A stretch of DNA of 64,000 bases from Pedococcus badiiscoriae. Its GTDB lineage: Bacteria > Actinomycetota > Actinomycetes > Actinomycetales > Dermatophilaceae. The position numbers and the translations under genes were made by a program. The DNA lies in assembly GCF_013408925.1 (NCBI RefSeq), contig NZ_JACCAB010000001.1, positions 2,976,001 to 3,040,000 of the forward strand, given 5' to 3'. Position 1 is the stretch's first letter; each line of letters begins with the position of its first letter. Below are positions 41,945-50,726 of this stretch, piece after piece. A model generated the notes under the pieces. It worked only from the letters and a program-made list of their open reading frames with translations, was not told the DNA's origin and ran no database searches.

Positions 41945-44617
41945 GTGAGTCGCCTCCTGCTCCTCGACGGTCATTCCCTCGCCTACCGCGCCTTCTTCGC
42001 GCTGCCGGCCGAGAACTTCTCGACCAGCACGGGACAGCACACCAACGCCGTGTACGGCTTCACGTCGATGCTTATCAACGTGCTGCGTGACGAGCAGCCG
42101 ACCCACGTGGCGGTGGCATTCGACGTGTCACGACAGACCTTCCGCAGCGAGCAGTACGCCGACTACAAGGCCACCCGCTCGGCCACCCCCAGTGAGTTCT
42201 CCGGCCAGATCCCGCTCGTGCGCGAGGTGCTCGACGCCCTCAAGATCCAGTGGGTCGAGGTCGACGGCTTCGAGGCCGACGACGTCATCGCGACCCTGAC
42301 CACCATGGCCACCGCCGAGGGCATGGAGGTCGTCATCTGCAGCGGTGACCGCGACGCCTTCCAGCTCGTGACCGACTCGGTCACCCTGCTCTACCCGGTC
42401 CGCGGAGTCTCCGAGGTTTGGCGGATGACCCCGTCCGCGGTGGAGGCCAAGTACCTCGTGCCGCCGGACCGCTACAGCGACCTCGCCGCCCTCGTGGGCG
42501 AGAGCAGTGACAACCTCCCGGGCGTTCCGGGAGTGGGTCCCAAAACCGCGGCGAAGTGGATCACCCAGTACGGCGACCTCACCGGTGTCGTGGCCCACGT
42601 CGACGAGATCAAGGGCAAGGCGGGCGAGTCGCTGCGCGAGCACCTCGATGGCGTGCTGCGCAACCGACGCCTCAACCAGCTCGTCCGCGACCTCGACCTG
42701 TCGGTCGGCATCGCCGACCTCGAGCGCCAGAACTGGGACCGCGAGCAGGTGCACCACGTGTTCGACAGCCTCGAGTTCCGCGTCCTGCGCGACCGGCTCT
42801 TCGAGTACCTCGAGGCGCCCCAGGAGGAGGCAGACCACGGCTTCGACCTCGACGGCACACTCCTCGCGCCCGACGAGGTGGCCGGGTGGCTGCAGGAGTA
42901 TGCAGCGCCCGGCGCCACCGTGGGCGTGCATCTCGTCGGCCGCTGGGGCCGCGGCACCGGGGACGTGACGGCCCTGGCGCTGGCCACCGACGGTGACGCG
43001 GCGGCATACGTCGACCTGACCACACTGGACCCGGCAGGGGAGGCGGCCGTCGGCGCGTGGCTGGCCGACGCGCAGCGTCCCAAGGTGCTGCACGACGCGA
43101 AGGGTCCGTTGTTGGCCCTCGCGGCACGAGGCTGGCCGGTCGCGGGGATCACGACCGATACCGCCCTGGCGGCCTACCTCGTGCGACCGGACCAGCGCTC
43201 CTACGACCTGGCCGACCTCGTGCTGCGGCACCTCGGGCGCGAGCTGCGCGCAGAGACCGACACCTCCGGACAGGGACTGCTCGACTTCGGTGACGAGGGA
43301 GACGCGGGCGCGCAGGACGCGATGGTCCGGGCGCGCGCGGTGCTCGACCTGGCCGGTTCGCTGGCCGAACAGCTCGAGGCCACCGGCGGCACCTCGCTGC
43401 AGCAGGACGTCGAGCTGCCGCTCGAGCAGGTGCTCGCGGGGATGGAGCGCACCGGCATCGCCGCCGACGTGGACGTGATGACGGGGCTGGAGGCGGACTT
43501 CGCGGCCAAGGTGCGCGAGGCCCAGCAGGACGCCTACGACGCGGTGGGCGGCGACCAGATCAACCTCGGGTCGCCCAAGCAGCTCCAGGTGGTGCTCTTC
43601 GAGACCCTCGGGCTGCCCAAGACGCGCCGCACCAAGACCGGCTACACCACGGACGCGGACGCCCTCAACGACCTGTACACCAAGACCGAGCACCCGTTCC
43701 TCGAGGCGCTGCTGCGTCACCGCGACGCGTCGCGCCTGCGGGTGACCGTCGAGGGGCTGCTCAAGTCGGTGGCCGATGACGGGCGCATCCACACGACCTA
43801 CCAGCAGACCATCGCGGCGACCGGTCGGCTGTCGTCCACTGACCCCAACCTGCAGAACATCCCGATCCGCACCGACGAGGGCCGTCGGATCCGCGAGGTG
43901 TTCATCGTCGGCGAGGGCTACGAGTCGCTGATGTCAGCCGACTACAGCCAGATCGAGATGCGGATCATGGCCCACCTGTCCGGTGACGAGGGCCTGATCG
44001 AGGCATTCCGCACCGGCGAGGACCTGCACCGGTTCGTCGGCTCGCGGGTGTTCCACGTCGAGCCCGAGGACGTCACCCCGGCGATGCGGTCCAAGGTCAA
44101 GGCGATGTCCTACGGCCTGGCCTATGGGCTGTCCGCGTTCGGGCTGTCCAAGCAGCTCACCATCTCGACCGGTGAGGCCCAAGGGCTCATGGACGAGTAC
44201 TTCGCGCGGTTCGGTGGGGTCAAGGACTACCTGGACTCCGTCGTCGCCGAGGCGCGCGGGACCGGATACACCCAGACCATGCTGGGACGTCGCCGGTACC
44301 TTCCGGACCTGACCTCCGACAACCGCCAGCGCCGTGAGATGGCCGAGCGGATGGCGCTCAACGCGCCCATCCAGGGGTCCGCAGCCGACATCATCAAGGT
44401 CGCCATGCTGCGGGTCGACGACGCGCTGCGCGAGGCCGGTGCCCGGTCGCGTCAGCTGCTCCAGGTCCATGACGAGCTCGTCCTCGAGATCGCTCCGGGG
44501 GAGCGGGACGACGTCGAAAAGCTCGTGCGTGCCCAGATGGGCGGCGCGATCGAGATGGACGTGCCGCTCGATGTCAGCGTCGGGGTCGGCCGCTCCTGGC
44601 ACGACGCCGCCCACTGA
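41945..44617 (+). CDS. polA: DNA polymerase I
   Basis: An 890-residue family A polymerase. The N-terminal 5'-nuclease domain (about 1-290) shows LLLLDGHSLAYRAFFALP, VDGFEADDVIATL, VICSGDRDAFQLV and GVGPKTAAKWI. The middle domain lacks a clear DEDD proofreading site, as in mycobacterial PolA. The polymerase domain carries motif A SADYSQIEMRIMAHLSG, motif B SKVKAMSYGLAYGLSAFG and motif C LLQVHDELVLE. It performs Okazaki fragment processing and repair synthesis. The octamer CGGCATAC lies in the inactive middle domain. It is a syntenic core gene. Confidence 0.97.
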   Translation: MSRLLLLDGHSLAYRAFFALPAENFSTSTGQHTNAVYGFTSMLINVLRDEQPTHVAVAFDVSRQTFRSEQYADYKATRSATPSEFSGQIPLVREVLDALKIQWVEVDGFEADDVIATLTTMATAEGMEVVICSGDRDAFQLVTDSVTLLYPVRGVSEVWRMTPSAVEAKYLVPPDRYSDLAALVGESSDNLPGVPGVGPKTAAKWITQYGDLTGVVAHVDEIKGKAGESLREHLDGVLRNRRLNQLVRDLDLSVGIADLERQNWDREQVHHVFDSLEFRVLRDRLFEYLEAPQEEADHGFDLDGTLLAPDEVAGWLQEYAAPGATVGVHLVGRWGRGTGDVTALALATDGDAAAYVDLTTLDPAGEAAVGAWLADAQRPKVLHDAKGPLLALAARGWPVAGITTDTALAAYLVRPDQRSYDLADLVLRHLGRELRAETDTSGQGLLDFGDEGDAGAQDAMVRARAVLDLAGSLAEQLEATGGTSLQQDVELPLEQVLAGMERTGIAADVDVMTGLEADFAAKVREAQQDAYDAVGGDQINLGSPKQLQVVLFETLGLPKTRRTKTGYTTDADALNDLYTKTEHPFLEALLRHRDASRLRVTVEGLLKSVADDGRIHTTYQQTIAATGRLSSTDPNLQNIPIRTDEGRRIREVFIVGEGYESLMSADYSQIEMRIMAHLSGDEGLIEAFRTGEDLHRFVGSRVFHVEPEDVTPAMRSKVKAMSYGLAYGLSAFGLSKQLTISTGEAQGLMDEYFARFGGVKDYLDSVVAEARGTGYTQTMLGRRRYLPDLTSDNRQRREMAERMALNAPIQGSAADIIKVAMLRVDDALREAGARSRQLLQVHDELVLEIAPGERDDVEKLVRAQMGGAIEMDVPLDVSVGVGRSWHDAAH

Positions 44618-44747
44618 CATTTGGGTCTAAAACGGAAATTTGGCTTCCATAACGAATCCAAACCGTGATGTGTTACGGATCATGGCAACTTTTGTGAAGA
44701 ATTGATGGTCCGGCTTGCCCTCCGTGCCCCATACTCTCCGGTAACCA

Positions 44748-44777
44748 TGCACCCGCCAACGGACGCCGGGTGCTTTT
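44748..44777 (+). terminator. Hairpin plus U-tract in the leader of the 44792 gene
   Basis: GCACCCG (44749-44755) and CGGGTGC (44767-44773) form a 7-bp stem around an 11-nt loop, directly followed by TTTTCC. The structure ends 14 nt before the ATG at 44792. It could terminate polA transcription or act as an attenuator between a TACTCT -10-like box (44732-44737) and the gene. Confidence 0.5.
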
Positions 44778-44791
44778 CCTGTGAGGTGTAC

Positions 44792-45391
44792 ATGCGCAGA
44801 AGCCTGATCGCGGGGCTTGTGTTGGCCGTTTTTGCGGCCTTGATCATCGGACTCGGACAACTTCTTGGCCTGGATCTGGAACACGTTGCTCTGATGGGGG
44901 CGGCGCTCGGAGGAGTGCTGGGGCTCGTTCCCCACTCCCTTCCCTTGGGCAGGCTGGGTGGCTTCGCCGTGGGATTCGTCCTCGCGTGGATCGGCTTCGC
45001 TCTTCGGGCGGCGGTCCTTCCCGACACCGCCAGCGGCCGGGCGGTTGCGGCGTTCATCGTCGTGGCGGCCATTGCTGTCGCGTGCAGCGTGAGCGCTGGC
45101 CGGCTGCCCTTGTGGAGTGGACTTCTCGGGGCGGCCGCGATCGTGGGTGCTTACGAAGAGACCTACACCAATGCGCCCTCCCAGTTCCTGCAGGAGTCGC
45201 CCACTGCCGGCACGACTGTCCTCTTCGCCGTCGCGCTGGGCTTCCTTGCGACGTCGCTGCTCGGTGAGAGCCTCCGCAGCGAAGCGCATGAGTCCGACGG
45301 TGGTTGGAACTGGTTCAACCGCAGTGCAATCGACCAGAACGACAGCGACACCGTGGGTGTCGACGGCCTCGTGGCAGGAGACACCAAGTGA
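44792..45391 (+). CDS. Membrane protein paired with surface repeat protein
   Basis: A 199-residue protein with about six hydrophobic helices (residues 4-24, 30-48, 53-75, 80-100, 106-122 and 140-160) and a polar tail. It has no recognised domain. ATG 44792 has gagg 5 nt upstream; in-frame ATG 44747 would place the leader hairpin inside the gene. The stop overlaps the GTG of the large surface protein (GTGA). Codons such as TTG and CTT are more frequent than in core genes, and the upstream 100 bp is AT-rich, so this two-gene unit between polA and rpsA looks acquired. It may assist export or assembly of its partner. Confidence 0.6.
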   Translation: MRRSLIAGLVLAVFAALIIGLGQLLGLDLEHVALMGAALGGVLGLVPHSLPLGRLGGFAVGFVLAWIGFALRAAVLPDTASGRAVAAFIVVAAIAVACSVSAGRLPLWSGLLGAAAIVGAYEETYTNAPSQFLQESPTAGTTVLFAVALGFLATSLLGESLRSEAHESDGGWNWFNRSAIDQNDSDTVGVDGLVAGDTK

Positions 45392-48009
45392 AGAGCAAGA
45401 AGTCCGCAGTAATTGGTGGAGCGGCTTTGCTGGGTGTGCCGGCAGCGCTGATGCTCGCGTGCGGCCCAGCCTTCGCGGCCTCCACGGGCGACGTCATCGT
45501 GAACAACACCGAAACTGTCCAGGCCTACCTCAACGCATCGGGCAAGGTCGATGTCGCTCGTGTGTACGAGCAGATCGCCATGCAGGGCAAGGGATCTGTC
45601 GATCTGGTCAACCCTGTCTCGACCAAGGGGCTCCGCAATCTCGATGGCTTCGGTGGCTTTGAGGTCAAGGGTGGTCAGATGGTTGGCACCTACTCGGTCG
45701 ACGGGGAGAGGCGCCTCCGCACGGTGAGTGACTACACGAAGAAGCTGCCTCTTGAGGTCGACGTCAAGTACACCCTCGACGGTAAGGCAGTCGACCCGGG
45801 GGACGTTGTCGGCAAGAGCGGCAACCTCAAGGTCCAGTACACGGTCCGCAACGTCACGGGCCAGCCGGAGAATGTGACGTTCAACGACGGGACTGGCAAA
45901 GAGGCGACCGCCACAGAGAATGTCGTCATCCCCATGATCGGCTCACTGTCGACGGTCCTGCCCTCCAACTTCACGGACGTGCGGTCCGACGAAGCCAACA
46001 TGGCCGGGGACGGCCGCGGTGGGACCAAGATGTCCTTCACGATGACCCTGTTCGGGCCCATCGGACAGCCTGAGGCGGCGTTCGGCTACGAAGCCAAGAT
46101 CACCGATGGCGTCATTCCCAAGGCGTCCATCTCGGCACTCCCTGTGAGTCCCCTCGACAGTCCCACGTTCAAGGGTGGCGCCGAAAGCTACAAGGGTGGC
46201 GCGGAGACGGGAGCCACGCTCACGGCGGGCGCCACCGAGATCGACTCCAACCTGCTCAAGTTGCGCGACGGCGCTGGAGACCTGCTTGCAGGGCTCATCA
46301 AGCTCAAGGACGGCGCGAACCAGCTGCACAACGGTTTGGCCGGGCAGGCAGCTCCGGGCGCTGTGAAGCTCGCCGACGGTGCTGACCTACTCAAGGATGG
46401 GACGGGTCAGCTGGCCGCCGGGGCCACCAAGGCCAAGAGCGGCGCAGCACAGGTTTCCGGCGGCGCCACGCAGCTCGCCGGTGGTGCGCGCCAGCTCGCC
46501 GGGGGGTCAGCCACGCTCGCGGCCGGCTCGTCCGCCCTGGCTGATGGGGCCAGCGTCCTCGACGCCAAGCTGGGTCAGTACCAGGACGGCCTCACCCTGC
46601 TGGCCAATGGCATCCAGGCCATCCCGGCTAATCCCGACTACCAGCGGCTCCTGCAGGGCATCACGTCGATTCAGACCGCCATCGGGGACCCTAGCCGGCC
46701 GACAACCCTTCGAGGCGGGCTGACGGCGCTGAAGTCGGGCGTCACGACCCAGCTGCAACCGGGGATCAGTGCCCTCATCGCTGGCGTCGGCCAACTCCAG
46801 GCCGGCATTGCGGCGGCTATCTCCAGCGATCTCCCCCAGCTGAAGGGCCTCGCTGCGGGCGCCAAGAGCGCCCTCGCCCAGGTCGCAATCGTGGAGGGCT
46901 GCCTCACCGTCGGCGGGACGCCTGGTCCGAACGCCGCCACAGGCAACTGTCCGACCCTTCTCTCGGGGCTGACCCAGGCGGGCACGCTCGTCGTCGCCAT
47001 GGATACTCCCATCGGCACGCCCGGGCTGCCGAATGGCGGTTTGACCCAGAAGCTTCAGCAGGCTTCCTTCTCGCTCGACGCCCACACGCCGGGCACCGCG
47101 GGGTCCCATGACCCAGGCGGTGTGCTGTACGGCCTGAACGCGCTCAAGGTGGGCGTCGACAACCACGCACCGGGCGCCCATGGCAGCACGGATTCCGGGG
47201 GCCTCGAGTATGGACTGAACGCGCTCCTCTTCGGCACGGACACCCACACCCCGGGCACCGCTGGCGCGACCGATCCAGGGGGCCTCGCCTATGGCATGGG
47301 AGCGATCAACGCCGGGGTCCAGTCCCTCGTCAACACGATCGTCTCCACCCTGCTAAACAGCCTTGGCACGCCCAGCACCGACCCGACGACGACGCTGCGC
47401 GGTGGGGCGGCAGCACTATCCGGTGGGGCTGCCCAGCTGAGCTCGGGTGCTGGTCGGGTCGCCAGTGGTGCCAGTCAGGTGGCCAGTGGCGCCGGAGCAC
47501 TCGCGACCGGTTCTGGACAGCTTGCAACCGGTGCGGGGCAGCTGAACGGCGGCTTGGGTGATCTGGCCACCGGCGCAGGCAAGGTGGACAGTGGCGCCGG
47601 CCAGCTGAAGGACGGAGCCAACCAGCTGTCCAGCGGCTTGACTGATGCCGCGACGGGCTCGGGGCAGCTCGCGGATGGTTTGGGCCAGGCCGCTCAGGGC
47701 GCTCCCAAGCTCAAGGACGGTGCGCAGCAGCTCTCCGACCAGGGCACCAAAAAGCTGATCGAGGCCGGCAAGTCCACCGCTGCTGACTACGGGCAGAAGT
47801 ACGCACTCATCGAGGCCGGGGCCAAGCGCGCCCAGGCGGAGGGCATGGCGTACGGAGCGCCCCCGGGGGCCACGGGGCAGACTGCGTACTCGTACGAGCT
47901 GGCCGGAGCCGACGGCGAGGGTGGTCGCAACCTGGGGCGCGGGTTCGGTGCCGCGGCTGTCTTCGGCCTCGCTGGGGCGGCAGCGGTTCTGCGGCGACGC
48001 TTCGTCTGA
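45388..48009 (+). CDS. Heptad-repeat (YhgE/Pip-like) cell-surface protein
   Basis: An 873-residue protein with an N-terminal signal peptide (KSKK, hydrophobic core, AFAAS near residue 31), a beta-rich region with VDVKYTLDGK and YTVRNVTGQ (about 30-270), and long stretches of LxxGaxxLxxGa heptads (about 300-420 and 690-800; for example GAGQLNGGLGDLATGAGKV). A final TM helix (AAVFGLAGAAAVLRRRFV) anchors it. The central part has degenerate repeats with THTPGTAG and DPGG. The heptads match the X-X-X-Leu-X-X-Gly repeats of YhgE/Pip and phage-infection-type proteins, which form long coiled rods on the cell surface. It is coupled to the 44792 gene, and a strong terminator follows. The adhesion or phage-receptor role is inferred from family. 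Confidence 0.72.
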   Translation: MKSKKSAVIGGAALLGVPAALMLACGPAFAASTGDVIVNNTETVQAYLNASGKVDVARVYEQIAMQGKGSVDLVNPVSTKGLRNLDGFGGFEVKGGQMVGTYSVDGERRLRTVSDYTKKLPLEVDVKYTLDGKAVDPGDVVGKSGNLKVQYTVRNVTGQPENVTFNDGTGKEATATENVVIPMIGSLSTVLPSNFTDVRSDEANMAGDGRGGTKMSFTMTLFGPIGQPEAAFGYEAKITDGVIPKASISALPVSPLDSPTFKGGAESYKGGAETGATLTAGATEIDSNLLKLRDGAGDLLAGLIKLKDGANQLHNGLAGQAAPGAVKLADGADLLKDGTGQLAAGATKAKSGAAQVSGGATQLAGGARQLAGGSATLAAGSSALADGASVLDAKLGQYQDGLTLLANGIQAIPANPDYQRLLQGITSIQTAIGDPSRPTTLRGGLTALKSGVTTQLQPGISALIAGVGQLQAGIAAAISSDLPQLKGLAAGAKSALAQVAIVEGCLTVGGTPGPNAATGNCPTLLSGLTQAGTLVVAMDTPIGTPGLPNGGLTQKLQQASFSLDAHTPGTAGSHDPGGVLYGLNALKVGVDNHAPGAHGSTDSGGLEYGLNALLFGTDTHTPGTAGATDPGGLAYGMGAINAGVQSLVNTIVSTLLNSLGTPSTDPTTTLRGGAAALSGGAAQLSSGAGRVASGASQVASGAGALATGSGQLATGAGQLNGGLGDLATGAGKVDSGAGQLKDGANQLSSGLTDAATGSGQLADGLGQAAQGAPKLKDGAQQLSDQGTKKLIEAGKSTAADYGQKYALIEAGAKRAQAEGMAYGAPPGATGQTAYSYELAGADGEGGRNLGRGFGAAAVFGLAGAAAVLRRRFV

Positions 48010-48019
48010 CCCACAACTG

Positions 48020-48051
48020 GATGGGCGGTCCCCGAATGGGGGCCGCCCATC
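48020..48051 (+). terminator. Intrinsic-type terminator hairpin
   Basis: GATGGGCGG-TCCCC-GAAT-GGGGG-CCGCCCATC folds into a near-perfect 14-bp hairpin 10 bp after the surface-protein stop. There is no U-tract. It is the strongest stem in the window and marks the end of the 44.8-48.0 kb unit. Confidence 0.75.
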
Positions 48052-48139
48052 AGCATGCCCGCGGCCATACCTCGGTTTCGTGCCTTGACGATATTTCTTC
48101 AAGCTTCGGGGGAGTCGCCAGGTACGCCGACTTTGAAGG

Positions 48140-48949
48140 TCACGTCCGGGTGCAGACGAAGATCGCCGTGCCGGGGAAGTAGCTGCCGCGCAGGGGTGAC
48201 CACCCGCCCCAGGTCTGCCCGTTGCGCTCGGGCCACTCCGGCTCGACGAGGTCGACGAGGACCAGGCCGGCTGCCACCAGCTCCCGGACGCGGTCGCCCA
48301 CCGTCCGGTGGTGCTCCACATAGGTCGCCTCGCCCTGGTCGTCCGCCTCCACGTAGGGGGTCCGGTCGAAGTAGGACTGGGCCATCGTGAGGCCGGCCGT
48401 CCCGGGGTCGTCGGGGAAGGCCCACCGAAACGGATGGGTCGTGGAGAACACGAACCGGCCGCCCGGGCGCAGCACCCGTGCCACCTCGCGCATGAGCCGG
48501 GCCGTGTCGGCGACGAAGGGCACTGCTCCGTAGGCCGTGAACACGATGTCGAAGGTGGCGTCCCCGAAGGGCAGCGCCACGGCGTCGCACTGGGCGAACG
48601 GGACCGGTTGCGCCGGGGGAGTGACCCTCAGGTTGAGGTCGAGCCCCTGCCGCACCATCCCGGCCGACAGGTCGGTGGCGACCACCTGACCCCCGGCAGC
48701 GGCCACCCAGCGGGAGCACTGGCCCGCGCCGGCCCCGATCTCGAGCACCCGCCGCTGGGTCACATCGCCCAGCAGCCCGAGCTCGTCCTCGCGCCAGCCC
48801 TCCGGCCCCCAGACGAAGTCGGCGTCCCCGAGGAACCTCCCGTGCTCGGCGTAGTACTCGCCCGCCTCCGCGTCCCACCACGACCGGTTGGCGGCTGCAG
48901 TCTCCTCGGCGCCCGCCTCCCGACGGCTGACCTGCGCATACTCACTCAC
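48140..48949 (-). CDS. SAM-dependent methyltransferase
   Basis: A 269-residue class I methyltransferase. Motif I is RRVLEIGAGAGQCSRWVA (about residues 68-85), motif II is GGQVVATDLSAGMVRQG, the post-I acidic loop is CDAVALPFGDATFDIVFTAYGA, and motif III is RPGGRFVFSTTHPFR. The N-terminal region (AANRSWWDAEAGEYYAEHG) is typical of an actinobacterial small-molecule methyltransferase group. GTG 48949 is preferred over ATG 48955 because gagggg lies 7 nt upstream; the octamer GTATGCCG sits between them. It is divergent from rpsA. The substrate is unknown. Confidence 0.85.
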   Translation of the reverse strand: MSEYAQVSRREAGAEETAAANRSWWDAEAGEYYAEHGRFLGDADFVWGPEGWREDELGLLGDVTQRRVLEIGAGAGQCSRWVAAAGGQVVATDLSAGMVRQGLDLNLRVTPPAQPVPFAQCDAVALPFGDATFDIVFTAYGAVPFVADTARLMREVARVLRPGGRFVFSTTHPFRWAFPDDPGTAGLTMAQSYFDRTPYVEADDQGEATYVEHHRTVGDRVRELVAAGLVLVDLVEPEWPERNGQTWGGWSPLRGSYFPGTAIFVCTRT

Positions 48950-48967
48950 CGGCATACCCCTCGCGTT

Positions 48968-48997
48968 TTGACCGTGCACGGACACCGTCGGTAGGGT
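48968..48997 (+). promoter_or_regulatory. rpsA promoter
   Basis: TTGACC (48968-48973) and TAGGGT (48992-48997) are separated by 18 bp and give a transcript with a leader of about 100 nt. This is the clearest two-box sigma-70-type promoter seen in the window, and it is not leaderless. Confidence 0.65.
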
Positions 48998-49001
48998 AGA
49001 G

Positions 49002-49045
49002 GCGCACTTCCGTGTGCGCGCTTCGTCGTGCCGCCGTCCGGCGGC
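49002..49045 (+). other. Structured rpsA 5' leader
   Basis: Two hairpins lie at the start of the leader. The first is GCGCAC-ttccgt-GTGCGC (49002-49019), at or near the transcription start. The second is GCCGCC-GTCC-GGCGGC (49030-49045). About 60 unstructured, A/C-rich nucleotides then lead to the ATG at 49108. S1 leaders in other bacteria are autoregulatory; here that is only inferred. Confidence 0.5.
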
Positions 49046-49107
49046 TGGGGCAGCGTGAGCACAACAACCACCTTCTATTCACTGTCCACCATCGGAGTTC
49101 CTACTAC

Positions 49108-50616
49108 ATGACTGCCAGCACGGTCGAAAAGACCGCCCCTCAGGTTGCCATCAACGACATCGGCACCGAGGAAGACCTGCTCGCCGCGATCGACGCGACG
49201 ATCAAGGATTTCAATGACGGAGACATCGTCGAGGGTGTCATCGTCAAGGTCGACCGGGACGAGGTCCTGCTCGACATCGGCTACAAGACCGAGGGTGTCA
49301 TCCCCTCCCGCGAGCTCTCGATCAAGCACGACGTCGACCCCTCTGAGGTCGTCAAGGTCGGCGACGAGGTCGAGGCCCTGGTCCTCCAGAAGGAGGACAA
49401 GGAAGGTCGTCTGATCCTGTCCAAGAAGCGTGCGCAGTACGAGCGCGCCTGGGGCACGATCGAGAAGATCAAGGAAGAGGATGGCGTCGTCACCGGCACC
49501 GTCATCGAGGTCGTCAAGGGTGGACTCATCCTCGACATCGGCCTGCGCGGCTTCCTCCCCGCATCGCTCGTGGAGATGCGTCGCGTCCGCGACCTCCAGC
49601 CCTACGTGGGCAAGGAGATCGAGGCCAAGATCATCGAGCTCGACAAGAACCGCAACAACGTGGTCCTGTCGCGCCGTGCCTGGCTCGAGCAGACGCAGTC
49701 CGAGGTGCGCACCACGTTCCTCAAGGAGCTCCAGAAGGGGCAGGTCCGCTCCGGCGTCGTGTCCTCCATCGTCAACTTCGGTGCCTTCGTGGACCTCGGC
49801 GGCGTCGACGGTCTCGTCCACGTGTCCGAGCTGTCCTGGAAGCACATCGACCACCCGTCCGAGGTTGTCGAGGTCGGCCAGGAGGTCACCGTCGAGGTTC
49901 TCGACGTCGACATGGACCGCGAGCGTGTCTCCCTGTCGCTCAAGGCGACGCAGGAAGACCCGTGGCAGCACTTCGCCCGCACCCACGCGATCGGTCAGGT
50001 CGTGCCGGGCAAGGTCACCAAGCTGGTTCCGTTCGGTGCGTTCGTCCGCGTGGACGACGGCATCGAGGGCCTGGTCCACATCTCCGAGCTGGCCGAGCGC
50101 CACGTGGAGCTGCCGGAGCAGGTCGTCACGGTCGGTTCCGACATCTTCGTCAAGGTCATCGACATCGACCTCGAGCGTCGCCGGATCTCGCTGAGCCTCA
50201 AGCAGGCCAACGACGACAGCGCGCCCGTCGCCGAGTTCGACCCGACGCTCTACGGCATGGCCGCGGAGTACGACGAGGCCGGCAACTACAAGTACCCGGA
50301 GGGCTTCGACCCGGAGACCAACGAGTGGCTCGAGGGCTTCGACACCCAGCGTGAGAAGTGGGAGAAGCAGTACGCCGAGGCCCACACCCGCTGGGAGGCC
50401 CACAAGACCCAGGTCGAGGAGGCCACCAAGGCCGACGCCGAGGCAGCCGCCAACGCTGGTGCCGCGACGTCCTACTCGTCCGACTCGGGTTCGTCCTCGT
50501 CGTCCGACAGCGACTCGGGCAGCAGCAGCAGCCGCCCGGCCGCCCCGGAGTCCGAGGGCACGCTGGCCTCGGACGAGGCCCTCGCCGCACTGCGCGAGAA
50601 GCTCACCGGCAACTGA
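49108..50616 (+). CDS. rpsA: 30S ribosomal protein S1
   Basis: A 502-residue S1 with four S1/OB domains (about 37-106, 123-190, 207-277 and 294-364), visible as repeated GxxxxGxVxxVxxxGxxVDxxxxxxGlvhxSEL blocks. Domains 3 and 4 carry the FGAFVDLGGVDGLVH and FGAFVRVDDGIEGLVH signatures. S1 brings mRNA to the 30S subunit, though leaderless mRNAs need it less. The C-terminal part is a Lys/Glu-rich helix followed by a Ser/Asp low-complexity tail (about 450-480), as in actinobacterial S1. ATG 49108 has a ggag site about 10 nt upstream. A strong terminator lies at 50663-50700. Confidence 0.96.
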   Translation: MTASTVEKTAPQVAINDIGTEEDLLAAIDATIKDFNDGDIVEGVIVKVDRDEVLLDIGYKTEGVIPSRELSIKHDVDPSEVVKVGDEVEALVLQKEDKEGRLILSKKRAQYERAWGTIEKIKEEDGVVTGTVIEVVKGGLILDIGLRGFLPASLVEMRRVRDLQPYVGKEIEAKIIELDKNRNNVVLSRRAWLEQTQSEVRTTFLKELQKGQVRSGVVSSIVNFGAFVDLGGVDGLVHVSELSWKHIDHPSEVVEVGQEVTVEVLDVDMDRERVSLSLKATQEDPWQHFARTHAIGQVVPGKVTKLVPFGAFVRVDDGIEGLVHISELAERHVELPEQVVTVGSDIFVKVIDIDLERRRISLSLKQANDDSAPVAEFDPTLYGMAAEYDEAGNYKYPEGFDPETNEWLEGFDTQREKWEKQYAEAHTRWEAHKTQVEEATKADAEAAANAGAATSYSSDSGSSSSSDSDSGSSSSRPAAPESEGTLASDEALAALREKLTGN

Positions 50617-50662
50617 GTCCACCCCTCGCGGCACACCCTCGGGTATGCCACGTGGCTGGCTG

Positions 50663-50700
50663 CGAGAGGCCCGGTCCCCTTCGGGGGGCCGGGCCTCTCG
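50663..50700 (+). terminator. rpsA terminator
   Basis: CGAGAGGCCCGG-TCCCC-TTCG-GGGGG-CCGGGCCTCTCG is a roughly 17-bp hairpin with a UUCG tetraloop, 47 bp after the rpsA stop. No long U tract follows. Confidence 0.8.
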
Positions 50701-50726
50701 GCATCTGCGGAGGTAACGTGCTGCCC

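Noticed and set aside
45388..48009. CRISPR-like array suggested by periodic repeats
   Set aside because: The periodicity is the coding heptad of LxxGa repeats. There are no spacers of constant length and no palindromic units.
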